A stretch of 64,000 nucleotides of DNA from Owenia fusiformis (lineage: Eukaryota > Annelida > Polychaeta > Sabellida > Oweniidae), in NCBI GenBank assembly GCA_903813345.2, contig CAIIXF020000004.1, forward strand, positions 17,717,513 through 17,781,512, given 5' to 3'. The notes below the pieces were generated by a model, which was not told where the DNA came from, did not search any database, and saw only the letters and a program-made list of their open reading frames with translations. Shown piece after piece: positions 47,101 through 54,059 of this stretch. The stretch's first letter is position 1, and the number at the start of each line of letters is the position of its first letter. A program made the position numbers and the translations under genes.

Positions 47101-50100
47101 TTATTCAAACCCATTCAAGTCTAACAATTTAGCATTGCAAAATTATAATATGACTGATATATTCAAAACATATACCAGGTGGAGCCCTAGGTGTCTGATC
47201 ATCATCATGGTGACCTTGACCTTTAGGGGGCACAGCGCTGATGTAGACTTCTCCAGGGTTGGTCCTCGACAGGTATATTCCATACTCAAAGAGACTTCTA
47301 GAGTCAAGGTATTGAGCTCTGTTGTAACGGGCCCCTGTCAGGAAGGCATGAACAGATTCTCCCTTCTCTACTGGCACATGGCTGTTCAAACTAAAATGAT
47401 AAAAATGTAATCATCAAGTTGGGATGTAACAAAGAACTTGACACTTGCAATTGTACAAATGGGTCAACTGCTCAGAATGGTGAAACAAAGAACTTGACAC
47501 TTGCAAATATACAAATGGTTCAACTGCTCAGAATGGAGAAACAAAGAACTTGACACTTGCAAATGTACAAATGGTTCAACTGCTCAGAATGGAGAAACAA
47601 AGAACTTGACACTTGCAAATGTACAAATGGGTCAACTGCTCAAACTGGAGAAACAAAGAACTTGACAGTTCAGATAGAAATGACAAAGAACTATGTGAAT
47701 ATTATAATATAATGAAGGGTGAGAGGTACCTGCTGGAAGTGCTCCTTGCGGACTCTGGCCTTTGAAACTGCTGTTCAATTTCTGAAACAGATAATACTCA
47801 AAATATTAGTAATAGAGAAACAATGAGTACTGGAAAACTACTTATTATTTTTAAGGGACTAGAAGGGATAATTTTCACAATTTTGCACTCATCATTTAAT
47901 GTCATTCTTGTTTATGCCTAAAAACAACAGTTCTTACTTCATTTCAAGATAATCCTTTGATTTTTATTAATCCATTAAGAAACTGAAATAGGGATATCCA
48001 CTTGTCTAATTTTAATGAATTTGAACATTTGTGCATCTTAAAACTTTAACAATATTTGGTCAGATATATTTTTCATTTAAAAAAAAGCAGCCTATTGAAG
48101 AGTTGCTGGCTTGCTAAATATGTCTTCATAATGACCAAGAAATGCGAATCTCCCAGCCTATGGCTAATGTTATAAGGGATGAGGTGCTCTTATTTCTAAA
48201 AGGGTTCTAATTCTAAAAAGTTTCAGAACAGTAATAATGTTTGTATAGGTGTTAGCACATAGACGCCATCTTTATTTCAATCCATTTTATATCTCAAAAA
48301 GGTAACCACTATTATTTAGCCAATGACAAAATTGATAGTTTCATTTATTTAATTCATATTTCATGCATTGATATATATCTTTTAGTCCTACCCACTTCTA
48401 CTCCATATAGTACATCTGATGAAACTGATAGGGTTTCCTAAATCTTAAAACCATTCTCTCAGAATTTTTTACGAAAAAGGTCGATCAAACCACAAATTCC
48501 TTTTTATCTTCATGATTTCAAACCTGATCATTTTGTACACTAAACATTGTGCTTTAAAGTACATTGAACAATTTTTAAAGTCTTTATATTGACAATAGAA
48601 ACAACTTCAATTTAACAGTTGACAAAAAGTCAAAAGATCTGAAGGCAAATATGCCTATTGCCACGATACAATTTTTGTTTGCAGAACTACTTTTTTTCAG
48701 TACAATCAATATTTGATCAAAGTAAAATACTTTGTTCAATGTCGAGAAAATCTACACAGGCATTTTTGTAAAAAGAACAGTCGCTAGCATATTTTAAAGA
48801 GTTTTAAAAGATGTGTCCATGAACTTTTATTAAAGTTTTCACAATGATTCTATTATGCTATTCATCATAACTCTGACAAAAATTGATGATTTTTTCATTC
48901 AAAGGCAATATTCATTTTAATTTCTTTCCATTAAATGTTACCATAAACAATGTTAAGCAGCATAATCTTTTAATAAGCTAAGTCTTACGTTCTCTCATTT
49001 TCCTTCTCTCATTGTGTGTTGTCCCTGGGGCAGAGTTCCTCCTCTGCCTGGCTCTCAGTAATCTACAATAAACAGATATATTGAATAAGATATATAACTA
49101 CATGTGTTGTCCCTGGGGCAGAGTTCCTCCTCTGCCTGGCTCTCAGTAATCTACAATAAACAGATATATTGAATGAGAAATATAACTACATGTGTTGTCC
49201 CTGGGGCAGAGTTCCTCCTCTGCCTAGCTCTCAGTAATCTACAGTAGAAACAGATATATTAAATAAGACATACGAAATGACATACGGTACATTACAACAC
49301 ACATGCATTAGTCAAGTGTGGGGGTTTTATCTTTTCAAATATTTCATAAATAGCTCAAAACTACCTATTGAGCATTAAAGGACCAGGTATGCTATGGTGA
49401 ATGATTTAAGACTGAGTCATATCTCTGACACTGACTATATTCTCATTTTAGAAATATCCAACATTTTGAAAAATATGTTGAGGAGGCGTCCTTATCAATG
49501 GTTTTTCAAAAGAGCTGGATAGATAATTCTATTATCCCAGGGACCTCATTCGGAGGAAAACATTATTTTAATTGAAGAAATGTTGTACTTATGGTGAGAA
49601 GAAATCATGGAACAAATAATACCGTGGGTACTGGGCTCACATGGTGTTGCTCAAAAGTGAATGATGGCTAAAATGGCAGGAAAAAAATGGATGAATTTTT
49701 TCACTGATTACTGTATAAGTGGTAATTTTGCCTAATCATTTAATTTTCCTATTTCCTAATTTTTGCCAGGTTCGGAAAATTAAATGTCGGAAATATTGTC
49801 TTTATAATGTTATCCAATGGGAGGTTTCTTGTCATTAGGAAAATTAAAATTAGGAAAATGATGAAATTTGACCATTAGGAAAATTAACCACTCGGATTAA
49901 ATACCACTTATACAGTATTTCATACAACTACTCTTTACAGTGACATGGCTTTTTACAATGCAGGACCCCTAAAATGGGCCAATGAATGAAATGAATTTTG
50001 AGAGACAAAAATGGTGACCATTATGAAAAAAGGAGCTTTTGAACCAGGAGTCATACATCAACACCTCATATGCCTAATGCCACTTACGTTGTTCTGGTTG

Positions 50101-53100
50101 GTTTTCCTAGTTTAACATCCACCTCACCAGCAGTGGAGTTCTTGAGTTCAGTCTTAGTGAGAAACTGATGTGTACTGTTGGGCCTATAGAAACGCTGTTG
50201 TTGTGTTCTACTCTTAACAGGAGGGTCATATTTGTGCTTAGGTCGCTTTGGGGAATGAAGGGTCATGGATGTGCCTCTTTGTTCCAGCTGAAAATAATTG
50301 ATAGATTTTGAATTAATCTCATTGATGATTTAACCACAAGTGTCACAATGACAAGATTTTGGGATGGCTAGCTATACTTAAAACCCAAAATAGCTACCTT
50401 GTAAGTAATCTAGTATCACAATAATATAAATATCAATTCCAAATTCAGACTAAAGTTCATAAATTCCAGAAGGCTGGTGTGTGCTTGGTTCTCTCTGCAA
50501 GGTTTACGCAATTTATGCTATCACAATTGCTTAGTACCACACTTGTGCCATTTTCTTCACAATAAATGATAACTTACCCGACTTGGAGCCAGAAGCTTGT
50601 TAGAAAATAGGGCTGACTCCCCAGAGTGGACTACTTCTTCATTGCTCATGCGTACTGCATACTTTGGTGACCCACATTGTGCTAAGTATTCCTCTTCAAA
50701 GAGTTGGTCAATGCTTTCCCTCATTTCTTGTTGATAGCTCTCTTCTTTGGAGAAGGAATACAGGTTCAGAGGATGAGCAGGCTGACCTGGAATTATTGTT
50801 CATATCTGACATATTTTCATCTTTGATATCGTTCATATTTGATATCATTCATCTTTGACATTGTTCATATTTGATATCATTCATATTTGACATTGTTCAT
50901 AAATCTTACTTGGCTAAGTGGAACAGCATTTGCAATTAAATCACAAGGCATTAACATGACAAAATGTCACCACCTAGTTGCTCACAATATTATTAGTTCA
51001 ATGTTAATTTAGATTTGAATTTCTGAGAACTCTGTAGATGATTTTGAAAAAAATTGGTCAATATGAAGAAAGTTGAAAAAAGACCTTTTTGACTTTTCTT
51101 TGACCTTGAGAAGGTCATTAAAGGTTAAATCTTAAATCTAAAGGCAGATTTGAACTTCTGATAACTTGTAGATGATTTTGAAAAAAATTTAGTCAATTTG
51201 AAGCAGATTGAAAAACAACCTTTTTGACCCTTTTTTGACCTTGAAAAGGTCATTGAAGGTCAAATCTTAAATCTAAAGTCAGATTTGAACTTCTAAAAAC
51301 CTGTAGATGATTTGGAAAAAAATGAAGTTAGTCTAAACAGTATTTGTTAAGTTATTGGAAGTTTTAAGAATTTGTTACAGACACCAATTGCCGCCCGCTG
51401 CCTGCCGATCGCCAGCCGCCGCCACAAAAAAGGACACCATAACAATATATCACCACTTCTTGGTGTTCTCATGAACTTAATGAGGAAATGGACTTTGAAG
51501 TTTTCTTCTTTAGAGGTTCCACTTAGGAGGTGCTCCATTTTATAGGTTTAACTGTACTGTAAATGAAAAAAGGAGGAGCCAAGAGGCTATGGTATTTACT
51601 ATAGATTAAGCTTTCCTTTAAAGAATCGGAATCAAACTATAGATAAGGGCATCAATACATAATTTGCAAAGTTTTTTGGACAAATTAGGCAGTGAGGAAT
51701 GTGGCAATGATATAGCCTTATGATGTGATATTTAATGTTACAATGACTTAAACTTAGAAAAACGAGCAATTACAATTACTTTACTTTTTAAAGAAATCCA
51801 CCTGAATTTCATGAAACATTAATCGAACCCTTTATTATCTAATAATTATATATTGATACTTTCAACTATCAATCATTTAACACAAGCTTTCAGATAACTA
51901 GAGACTACAACAGACTATTCAAGTAATCTTAGCAGCAGCCCTTACAAAGTAGAAGGTAGCAGAAAATCAATAATCATGAAAAACTGGATTGGCACTACAT
52001 TCAATATGAACTTAAATTAATATGCATGGTAAATATAACATTCTGACACTATAAATTAGTACTGCAAGCGAAATCAAAACAGATCATTATAATTTCAAAA
52101 CAAATGATTGATTTAAATTCAATGTCATATTTTATGTTTACAAGCACAATTTGAAGTTGATTGAGATAACAAAGTCTACTTCAAGATAAGTGCACAATTA
52201 AAGTGTCGATTAATTCGTTTACCCAAAGAATAAGAATGATAGCAGATTCAAGATAATGATGAAGATGCCACACTATACTAATGAAATAAAACTCTGAAAT
52301 TGCTGTGATGGAATAAAAACTGCTCAATGTATTTAGGAATAAACAAGCAAATACAAAGAACATGTTTAGGACTAATAATAACAATAATACAGATTACTCA
52401 ATAAGAATACTTTATACTCTACAATATGATTTTGTGCCTGTATGTGGTAACAATGCCTTTATAAAGTAGAGAAGAGCTTCTTAAGAAGTGTTTTTCTTTT
52501 AGACATGATTTAACTTTAGAGTGTCATTAAATATATAAAGGAATCAGATAGACCAAGCCAGACTATTCATTCTCTTCAGTTTACCTAATAGCAAACTAAC
52601 TCTGAAGTAGCAGAAATACTTGCTGAATCACTAAATATAGAATATTGGTAGTAATACATACAAACAGGAAATGTATTTAATACTTTGAACAACTAATACA
52701 ATGCTACACACACACATAACATGAGCTTTCTAGAAAAACTCCATGCAAAGAGGATGCAAGAACCAGGTACCAACTAAGACCATAGAGTTCTTGAAGTCCA
52801 TGCTTAGACCTAAAACTACATTTGCTGTAAGCTCATAATGCCAAATATTCACTGGTCAAGCAGGCAGGTCACTTACCTTCTGCATCAAGGGTGAATGTCT
52901 TTATAACTTAAGTTTAGTAAAACAAAAATGATTATGGATTTAAAAATTACATATTACGATGCAAAATTTTATGACTCACTCAAAGAAAACATAAGAGATG
53001 CAGGTTCATAAAAGAGGAAGTTAGGGGAGAAATTTGCTCAGGAGAAGTATTTTTCATGTTATATAAATACTTGGCTGTTGCAGATTGGAAACAACCATCA

Positions 53101-53812
53101 GTATCTGTTCAATCACAATCAGACTTGTAAATGCCCTTCAACTTCAACCAACAATGCAATATTTCATGGAAAATACATTCCTATTTTACATGCATATGTA
53201 TGTATAAATTGGATTGCTTGTGGTTTGACTATATAGAATGAATGTGTGAACTCTTGTACATGTATTTTGATGCCTTTCTGACATGTTGTTTTCAAAACAA
53301 GATATGTACATGTTGCTGAAAGGGGGTCTCCAACTCCCTAAATTACAAGAGGACATTGGTTTACTGCATATAAAACTCATTTATTTAAAATAAACAAACA
53401 TTTTGCAAATTAAACAATAATGTATTTTCCACTAAAATTGCAATGTTGTCCTTTAATTGCTTTAGCCTTACTCACGTCGAGAGCTACCATGTTAGATTTT
53501 GAAAGTATAGCTATACTTTCAAAATCTAAGTAGCTCTCGACGGGAGTAACTTTAGCCTAGGCTAGGTTTAAATGATACACAACCCAATCATCGACTTTTG
53601 CTAAATACTATACTGCATTCATATCATATGTTCATTTATTCCGATCTCCAACAACTGAACATATTTCACGATTTACATATAATTGATTATATATACACAA
53701 AAATACCTTTGACACCACCATGAGGCCTCACACCATTCCTCAAAGCACTTTGATTTGACTGTTGTTTTGCCCCAAATGAGAGGTCCAAATATTTTTTACT
53801 CTTTCGGTCCAT
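30997..53812 (-). CDS. Unrecognised acidic, mostly disordered protein (nine exons)
   Basis: The exons are 53707-53812, 52877-52906, 50578-50786, 50088-50287, 48989-49062, 47730-47781, 47176-47390, 46578-46835 and 30997-32144: 2292 nt, 763 residues, all GT-AG with every phase compatible. The first half is basic and Ser/Arg/Pro-rich. One compact-looking patch lies at about residues 237-280 (FLTGARYNRAQYLDSRSLFE, YGIYLSRTNPGEVYISAVPP). Next come a Ser/Glu patch (SSCSSSEDEYSRP) and a CxxC (ECVACKSG). The last 300 residues are very rich in Asp, Glu, Asn and Lys. I do not recognise the family. Low complexity and repeated basic patches would suit a cytoskeletal or scaffold protein, but that is a guess. 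The last intron carries the LTR retrotransposon in antisense orientation. Confidence 0.85.
32169..33423 (+). repeat. 5' LTR (1255 bp)
   Basis: It starts TGTGACAGGTTAGG and ends GCCCAGCTCACA, with TG...CA termini. It begins 24 bp from the host exon 9 acceptor. It contains a 231-codon hydrophobic open frame. Confidence 0.93.
32665..33360 (+). other. Hydrophobic 231-codon open frame inside the 5' LTR
   Basis: ATG-initiated and rich in Leu, Ile, Val, Phe and Cys, with at least three membrane-segment-like stretches (for example TTWYIAALLLLLILVLEIGC and LLLLVLLVACLHPVIPD). The other LTR carries the same frame with one extra codon from a 3-bp indel. Codon use is T-rich, so it may be only compositional. 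No relative recognised. Confidence 0.3.
33425..33442 (+). other. Primer binding site, tRNA-Leu-like
   Basis: One base after the LTR, TGGTGTCAG is complementary to a tRNA 3' end CTGACACCA, which is typical of leucine tRNAs. The match weakens after nine bases. Confidence 0.6.
33781..33930 (+). repeat. 73-bp tandem duplication in retroelement leader
   Basis: AATGCCATCTATAGTG...AAAGTGACAGTCACAT occurs twice, 73 bp apart, with a few substitutions. A partial third AAAGTGACAATCA follows. Confidence 0.8.
34046..34123 (+). repeat. 39-bp tandem duplication in retroelement leader
   Basis: GGTATTATTATCCTAACTTA plus CAAAATCTGTTAGGGTACA occurs twice in a row with one substitution. Confidence 0.85.
34265..34650 (+). 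promoter_or_regulatory. Array of GTGC-N6-GCAC hairpins upstream of gag
   Basis: Five intact hairpins have stem GTGC/GCAC and a six-base loop ending in AAC: 34281-34294, 34407-34420, 34465-34478, 34523-34536 and 34556-34569. Two degenerate ones lie near 34339 and 34630. The first three loops of six read AAAAAC or AACAAC; the last two read TATAAC and TAAAAC. Stems and AAC are kept while the rest varies, which suggests RNA structure. Position between primer site and gag suits packaging, dimerisation or translation control. Confidence 0.6.
34730..36517 (+). CDS. gag: Retrotransposon Gag with RGG-repeat tail
   Basis: 595 codons from ATG (CACAAGATGG). Residues about 5-125 are charged and coiled-coil-like. 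Residues about 180-300 carry a retrotransposon capsid-like domain (WVDDCKRALKKIPEEDQYDF, LLSHLEGMPRKEAKLL, VYGSRQTKHSALQLF). Residues about 433-503 hold nine six-residue RGG units (pattern S-N/D-R-G-G-F/Y) plus degenerate ones. No CCHC zinc knuckle is present; the few cysteines are scattered. The RGG tail probably does the RNA binding, as Gly/Arg boxes do in some other retroelements. A near-identical broken copy lies at 42666-44320. Confidence 0.93.
   Translation: MAHYMSHEELEQQSRTAEELIDKMSEVLHVNNSLRFTDEDINNGVTKRHLKEKENKRLRESLGDIERENQKLLASIDDVYAEYETRKSELERLIKEKEQEHTQRKQHYVNLLNRDRDTIYGNTNDKLKQPTGISANATLLDISRVRKNNDVLPTVGNFNTSTPTTKPVAPVKQYYKEPKINKFIGKEQNIYDWVDDCKRALKKIPEEDQYDFLLSHLEGMPRKEAKLLGEIAKPDEIFTTLQRVYGSRQTKHSALQLFLNTKQNKDENIKAYSQRLMTQLELLQNSHDEFLCIDNTDRLIKTQFANGVSSEVMRLMLYDKLKQQPAISFTTLREEAFIMEEKHDRQSTTTTDTSIRDIIQDQVKKTLQTSNCTTADSSTTSITSDRTLLKELVKEEIQKEFQKDVMTNYISQNQGYNHPEHGPGYFDTDLNGYSNRGGYRHRGGFNDRGGFSDRGGFSDRGGFSNRGGYNNRGGYSNRGGFSNRGGFSSRRGFNDRGYFSDSRGSNNRDDTCNNYDQNRIYTNQHFPHRDFAQRGYGDTRGRGISHGNRTYPGGNVTTRYQQRDQGYQDYPQNNGNSGNWRNSNQENTSSNVQKN
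36451..38274 (+). CDS. pol: Retrotransposon Pol, first part: protease and reverse transcriptase
   Basis: The frame is open from 36451 (first ATG 36661). It holds an aspartic protease with IDSGSTVTLM, then reverse transcriptase with IIQPSSSPFASPIVLVRKKN, the CDLDNAYHQ motif and FGLTNSPATYQ. The catalytic box reads YLEDII, where Y-x-D-D is expected. The frame runs out of the conserved sequence about 50 bases before its stop: the WPVP motif is followed by the next conserved block in the -1 frame, so there is a break at about 38215-38230. Confidence 0.9.
36508..36545 (+). promoter_or_regulatory. Programmed -1 ribosomal frameshift signal (gag to pol)
   Basis: The heptamer A AAA AAC (36508-36514) is in the gag frame and is followed at once by the gag stop TAG (36515-36517). 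After an 8-base spacer comes a perfect 7-bp stem, TCTCTGG (36523-36529) with CCAGAGA (36539-36545). Loop bases GTGG (36533-36536) can pair with CCAC (36561-36564) to make a pseudoknot. The pol frame lies at -1 and is open from 36451, so one slip joins the two. Confidence 0.8.
38181..40481 (+). CDS. pol: Retrotransposon Pol, second part: RNase H and integrase
   Basis: This frame is open from 38181 and resumes conserved pol sequence at about 38220 (DLRRFLGHTSYSRRFVKDF). RNase H follows (ILEVDSSHVGIGAVLYQ, KLELLGLKWAM, VYTDNNPL). Integrase has the HHCC zinc module (HENSGH ... CDRC), catalytic D, D and E (ICTDVFTKY, IHSDQGRNFES, GNGQAERFNRT) and a basic C-terminus (VPRRSQRLANKS). No slippery heptamer lies at the break, so it looks like a small deletion rather than programmed recoding. 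Confidence 0.9.
40482..40933 (+). other. Retroelement 3' untranslated region
   Basis: Non-coding stretch between the integrase stop and the 3' LTR. The polypurine tract expected next to the LTR is weak (GTGGGCGTGGA). Confidence 0.5.
40934..42191 (+). repeat. 3' LTR (1258 bp), shared with the second copy
   Basis: Same sequence as the 5' LTR with one 3-bp insertion (ACTATTAAG against ACTAAG, about 42098). It serves at once as the 3' LTR of the full element and the 5' LTR of the truncated copy behind it. Confidence 0.93.
42192..44320 (+). mobile_element. Truncated second copy of the retrotransposon
   Basis: It continues from the LTR into leader sequence equivalent to position 34245 of the first copy. 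About 820 bp including the primer site are missing, and the join falls on a shared AAT. It also lacks 10 bp in the hairpin array (TAC...TAC repeat). It stops within gag, at the equivalent of 36385, with no pol and no third LTR. Confidence 0.92.
42666..44320 (+). pseudogene. gag: Broken gag of the truncated copy
   Basis: Nearly identical to the intact gag for 358 codons. A 1-base deletion at about 43741 then shifts the frame and gives a premature stop at 43754. The RGG-repeat region is intact in sequence but out of frame. A few substitutions (for example Arg to Pro in the coiled coil, Thr to Met near the end) separate it from the first copy. Confidence 0.92.
44350..44513. mobile_element. pogo/Tc1-like MITE, TA target site
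   Basis: The ends CAGTAGAACCTGTC and ACAGGGTTTACTG are inverted repeats flanked by TA (44348-44349 and 44514-44515). Internal AGTGTTCAGA-type repeats. It sits 29 bp past the retroelement break. Confidence 0.7.
44516..45852 (-). other. Host intron 8 sequence
   Basis: Ordinary AT-rich intron. It includes a copy of the dispersed GTGGTGACAT element at about 45022-45165, and three CATAGTGC(A/C)TTTAAAT(T/G)-like repeats at 45570-45655. Confidence 0.5.
45853..46313. mobile_element. hAT-like MITE with GAGTCG subterminal arrays and 8-bp TSD
   Basis: The ends TAGGGGTGAGACGA and TCGTCTCACCCCTA are perfect inverted repeats flanked by TTAATTTA (45845-45852 and 46314-46321). Subterminal GAGTCGA words occur repeatedly, in one orientation at the left and inverted at the right. 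The 461-bp interior has no transposase. Confidence 0.9.
46578..46835 (-). CDS. Acidic-protein gene exon 8
   Basis: The acceptor AATTTTTCAG and donor CAAG|GTAAGA frame 258 nt. It encodes a Ser/Glu patch (SPNSSCSSSEDEYSRP), a basic Pro/Arg stretch and the CVAC motif. Confidence 0.88.
47176..47390 (-). CDS. Acidic-protein gene exon 7
   Basis: The acceptor TCATTTTAG and donor CCTG|GTATAT frame 215 nt. This is the least disordered-looking segment of the protein (FLTGARYNRAQYLDSRSLFE). The exon also contains AGGTCAAGGTCA (47213-47224 region), forced by the Lys-Gly-Gln-Gly-His codons. Confidence 0.88.
47427..47675. repeat. 56-bp tandem repeat in acidic-protein gene intron 6
   Basis: About 4.3 units starting AAACAAAGAACTTGACACTT, differing by one to three bases each. 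Confidence 0.9.
47730..47781 (-). CDS. Acidic-protein gene exon 6
   Basis: 52 nt between CTGTTTCAG and CAG|GTACCT, encoding IEQQFQRPESARSTSS. Phases 1 in and 2 out match its neighbours. Confidence 0.82.
47790..48980 (-). other. Acidic-protein gene intron 5
   Basis: AT-rich intron with no repeat or exon recognised. Confidence 0.5.
48989..49062 (-). CDS. Acidic-protein gene exon 5
   Basis: 74 nt between TTATTGTAG and GAAC|GTAAGA, encoding LLRARQRRNSAPGTTHNERR and KMRE. It joins exon 4 in phase 2 and exon 6 in phase 1. Confidence 0.85.
49016..49275 (-). repeat. 88-bp tandem triplication of the exon 5 acceptor half
   Basis: Three head-to-tail 88-bp units each contain the branch/acceptor region (TTTATTGTAG or CTACTGTAG) and the first 47 nt of exon 5. 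The two extra exon starts are at 49150 and 49238, upstream in transcription. They lack the 3' part of the exon and its donor. Confidence 0.9.
49280..50080 (-). other. Acidic-protein gene intron 4
   Basis: It includes an inverted-repeat region: CTGTATAAGTGGTAATTTTG (about 49711) against TACCACTTATACAG (49904-49917), enclosing GGAAAATTAA repeats. This is probably another MITE of about 208 bp. Confidence 0.55.
50088..50287 (-). CDS. Acidic-protein gene exon 4
   Basis: 200 nt between TTATTTTCAG and AAC|GTAAGT. It encodes a basic segment (SPKRPKHKYDPPVKSRTQQQ) and TELKNSTAGEVDVKLGKP. Confidence 0.86.
50578..50786 (-). CDS. Acidic-protein gene exon 3
   Basis: 209 nt between AATTCCAG and CGG|GTAAGT. 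It encodes PLNLYSFSKEESYQQEMRES and SNEEVVHSGESALFSNKLL. It enters in phase 1 and leaves in phase 0. Confidence 0.86.
50802..50905. repeat. Simple repeat in intron 2
   Basis: Repeated GTTCATATTTGATATCATTC / ATCTTTGACATT words, about 18 bp each. Confidence 0.75.
50943..51470 (+). repeat. Dispersed 'GTGGTGACAT' element carrying three AGGTCA modules
   Basis: It starts GGCATTAACATGACAAAATG then CACCACC and ends near ATATCACCACTTCTTGG. Between are three tandem modules of about 118 bp (about 50998-51330), each with TGACCTTGA...AGGTCA and CAGATTTGAACTTCT. The best copy, at 51236-51262, has TGACCT-5-AGGTCA-4-AGGTCA. Confidence 0.7.
51480..52870 (-). other. Acidic-protein gene intron 2, remainder
   Basis: AT-rich, with no further repeat or exon recognised. 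Confidence 0.45.
52877..52906 (-). CDS. Acidic-protein gene exon 2 (30-nt microexon, tentative)
   Basis: A 30-nt segment with acceptor ...ACTAAACTTAAG and donor GAAG|GTAAGT, encoding ten residues (VIKTFTLDAE). It preserves the frame, so transcripts with or without it are both coding; it may be alternative. Confidence 0.5.
53468..53549. mobile_element. 82-bp near-perfect palindromic micro-transposon with 8-bp TSD
   Basis: Arms beginning TTACTC(A/C)CGTCGAGAGC meet at a central TATAGCTATA. The only irregularities are one mismatch and a 4-base bulge (CATG). Direct repeats CTTTAGCC flank it at 53460-53467 and 53550-53557. Its end resembles that of the 43-bp element at 13320 (TTA, then TCCCGT). 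Confidence 0.85.
53707..53812 (-). CDS. Acidic-protein gene exon 1 (start)
   Basis: ATG at 53812 (AAGAAAATGG) encodes MDRKSKKYLDLSFGAKQQSN and runs to donor AAAG|GTATTT, phase 1. Confidence 0.75.
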
Positions 53813-53964
53813 TTTCTTAATGATTAAGTCTGTTGACAACTACAATACTCAGCACGAGAATGAAGAAAGGCATTATCATACAAAATATGGTCCAAATAGA
53901 ACAAAATACGTTTCAAACTATTGAATACTGCAATTTCATTGCACAGAATTTGAAAATTCACCCA

Positions 53965-54025
53965 TCACCGGTGTCCGCCATATTGTTTCAGTGTCGTCTT
54001 GACGAAATATTAATCCGCGGGGCAG
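53965..54025 (-). promoter_or_regulatory. Possible promoter / start region of the acidic-protein gene
   Basis: About 170 bp upstream of the ATG the minus strand reads CAATATGGCGGACACCGG. It contains ATGGCGG, a YY1-like motif common at TATA-less animal start sites, within a small CpG-containing patch. Confidence 0.3.
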
Positions 54026-54059
54026 ATTTTCTGGTAAACTAATTTTGAAGCAAAAATAT

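Noticed and set aside
47211-47226. AGGTCAAGGTCA receptor-type site
   Set aside because: It lies within coding exon 7 and is explained by the codons for Lys-Gly-Gln-Gly-His.
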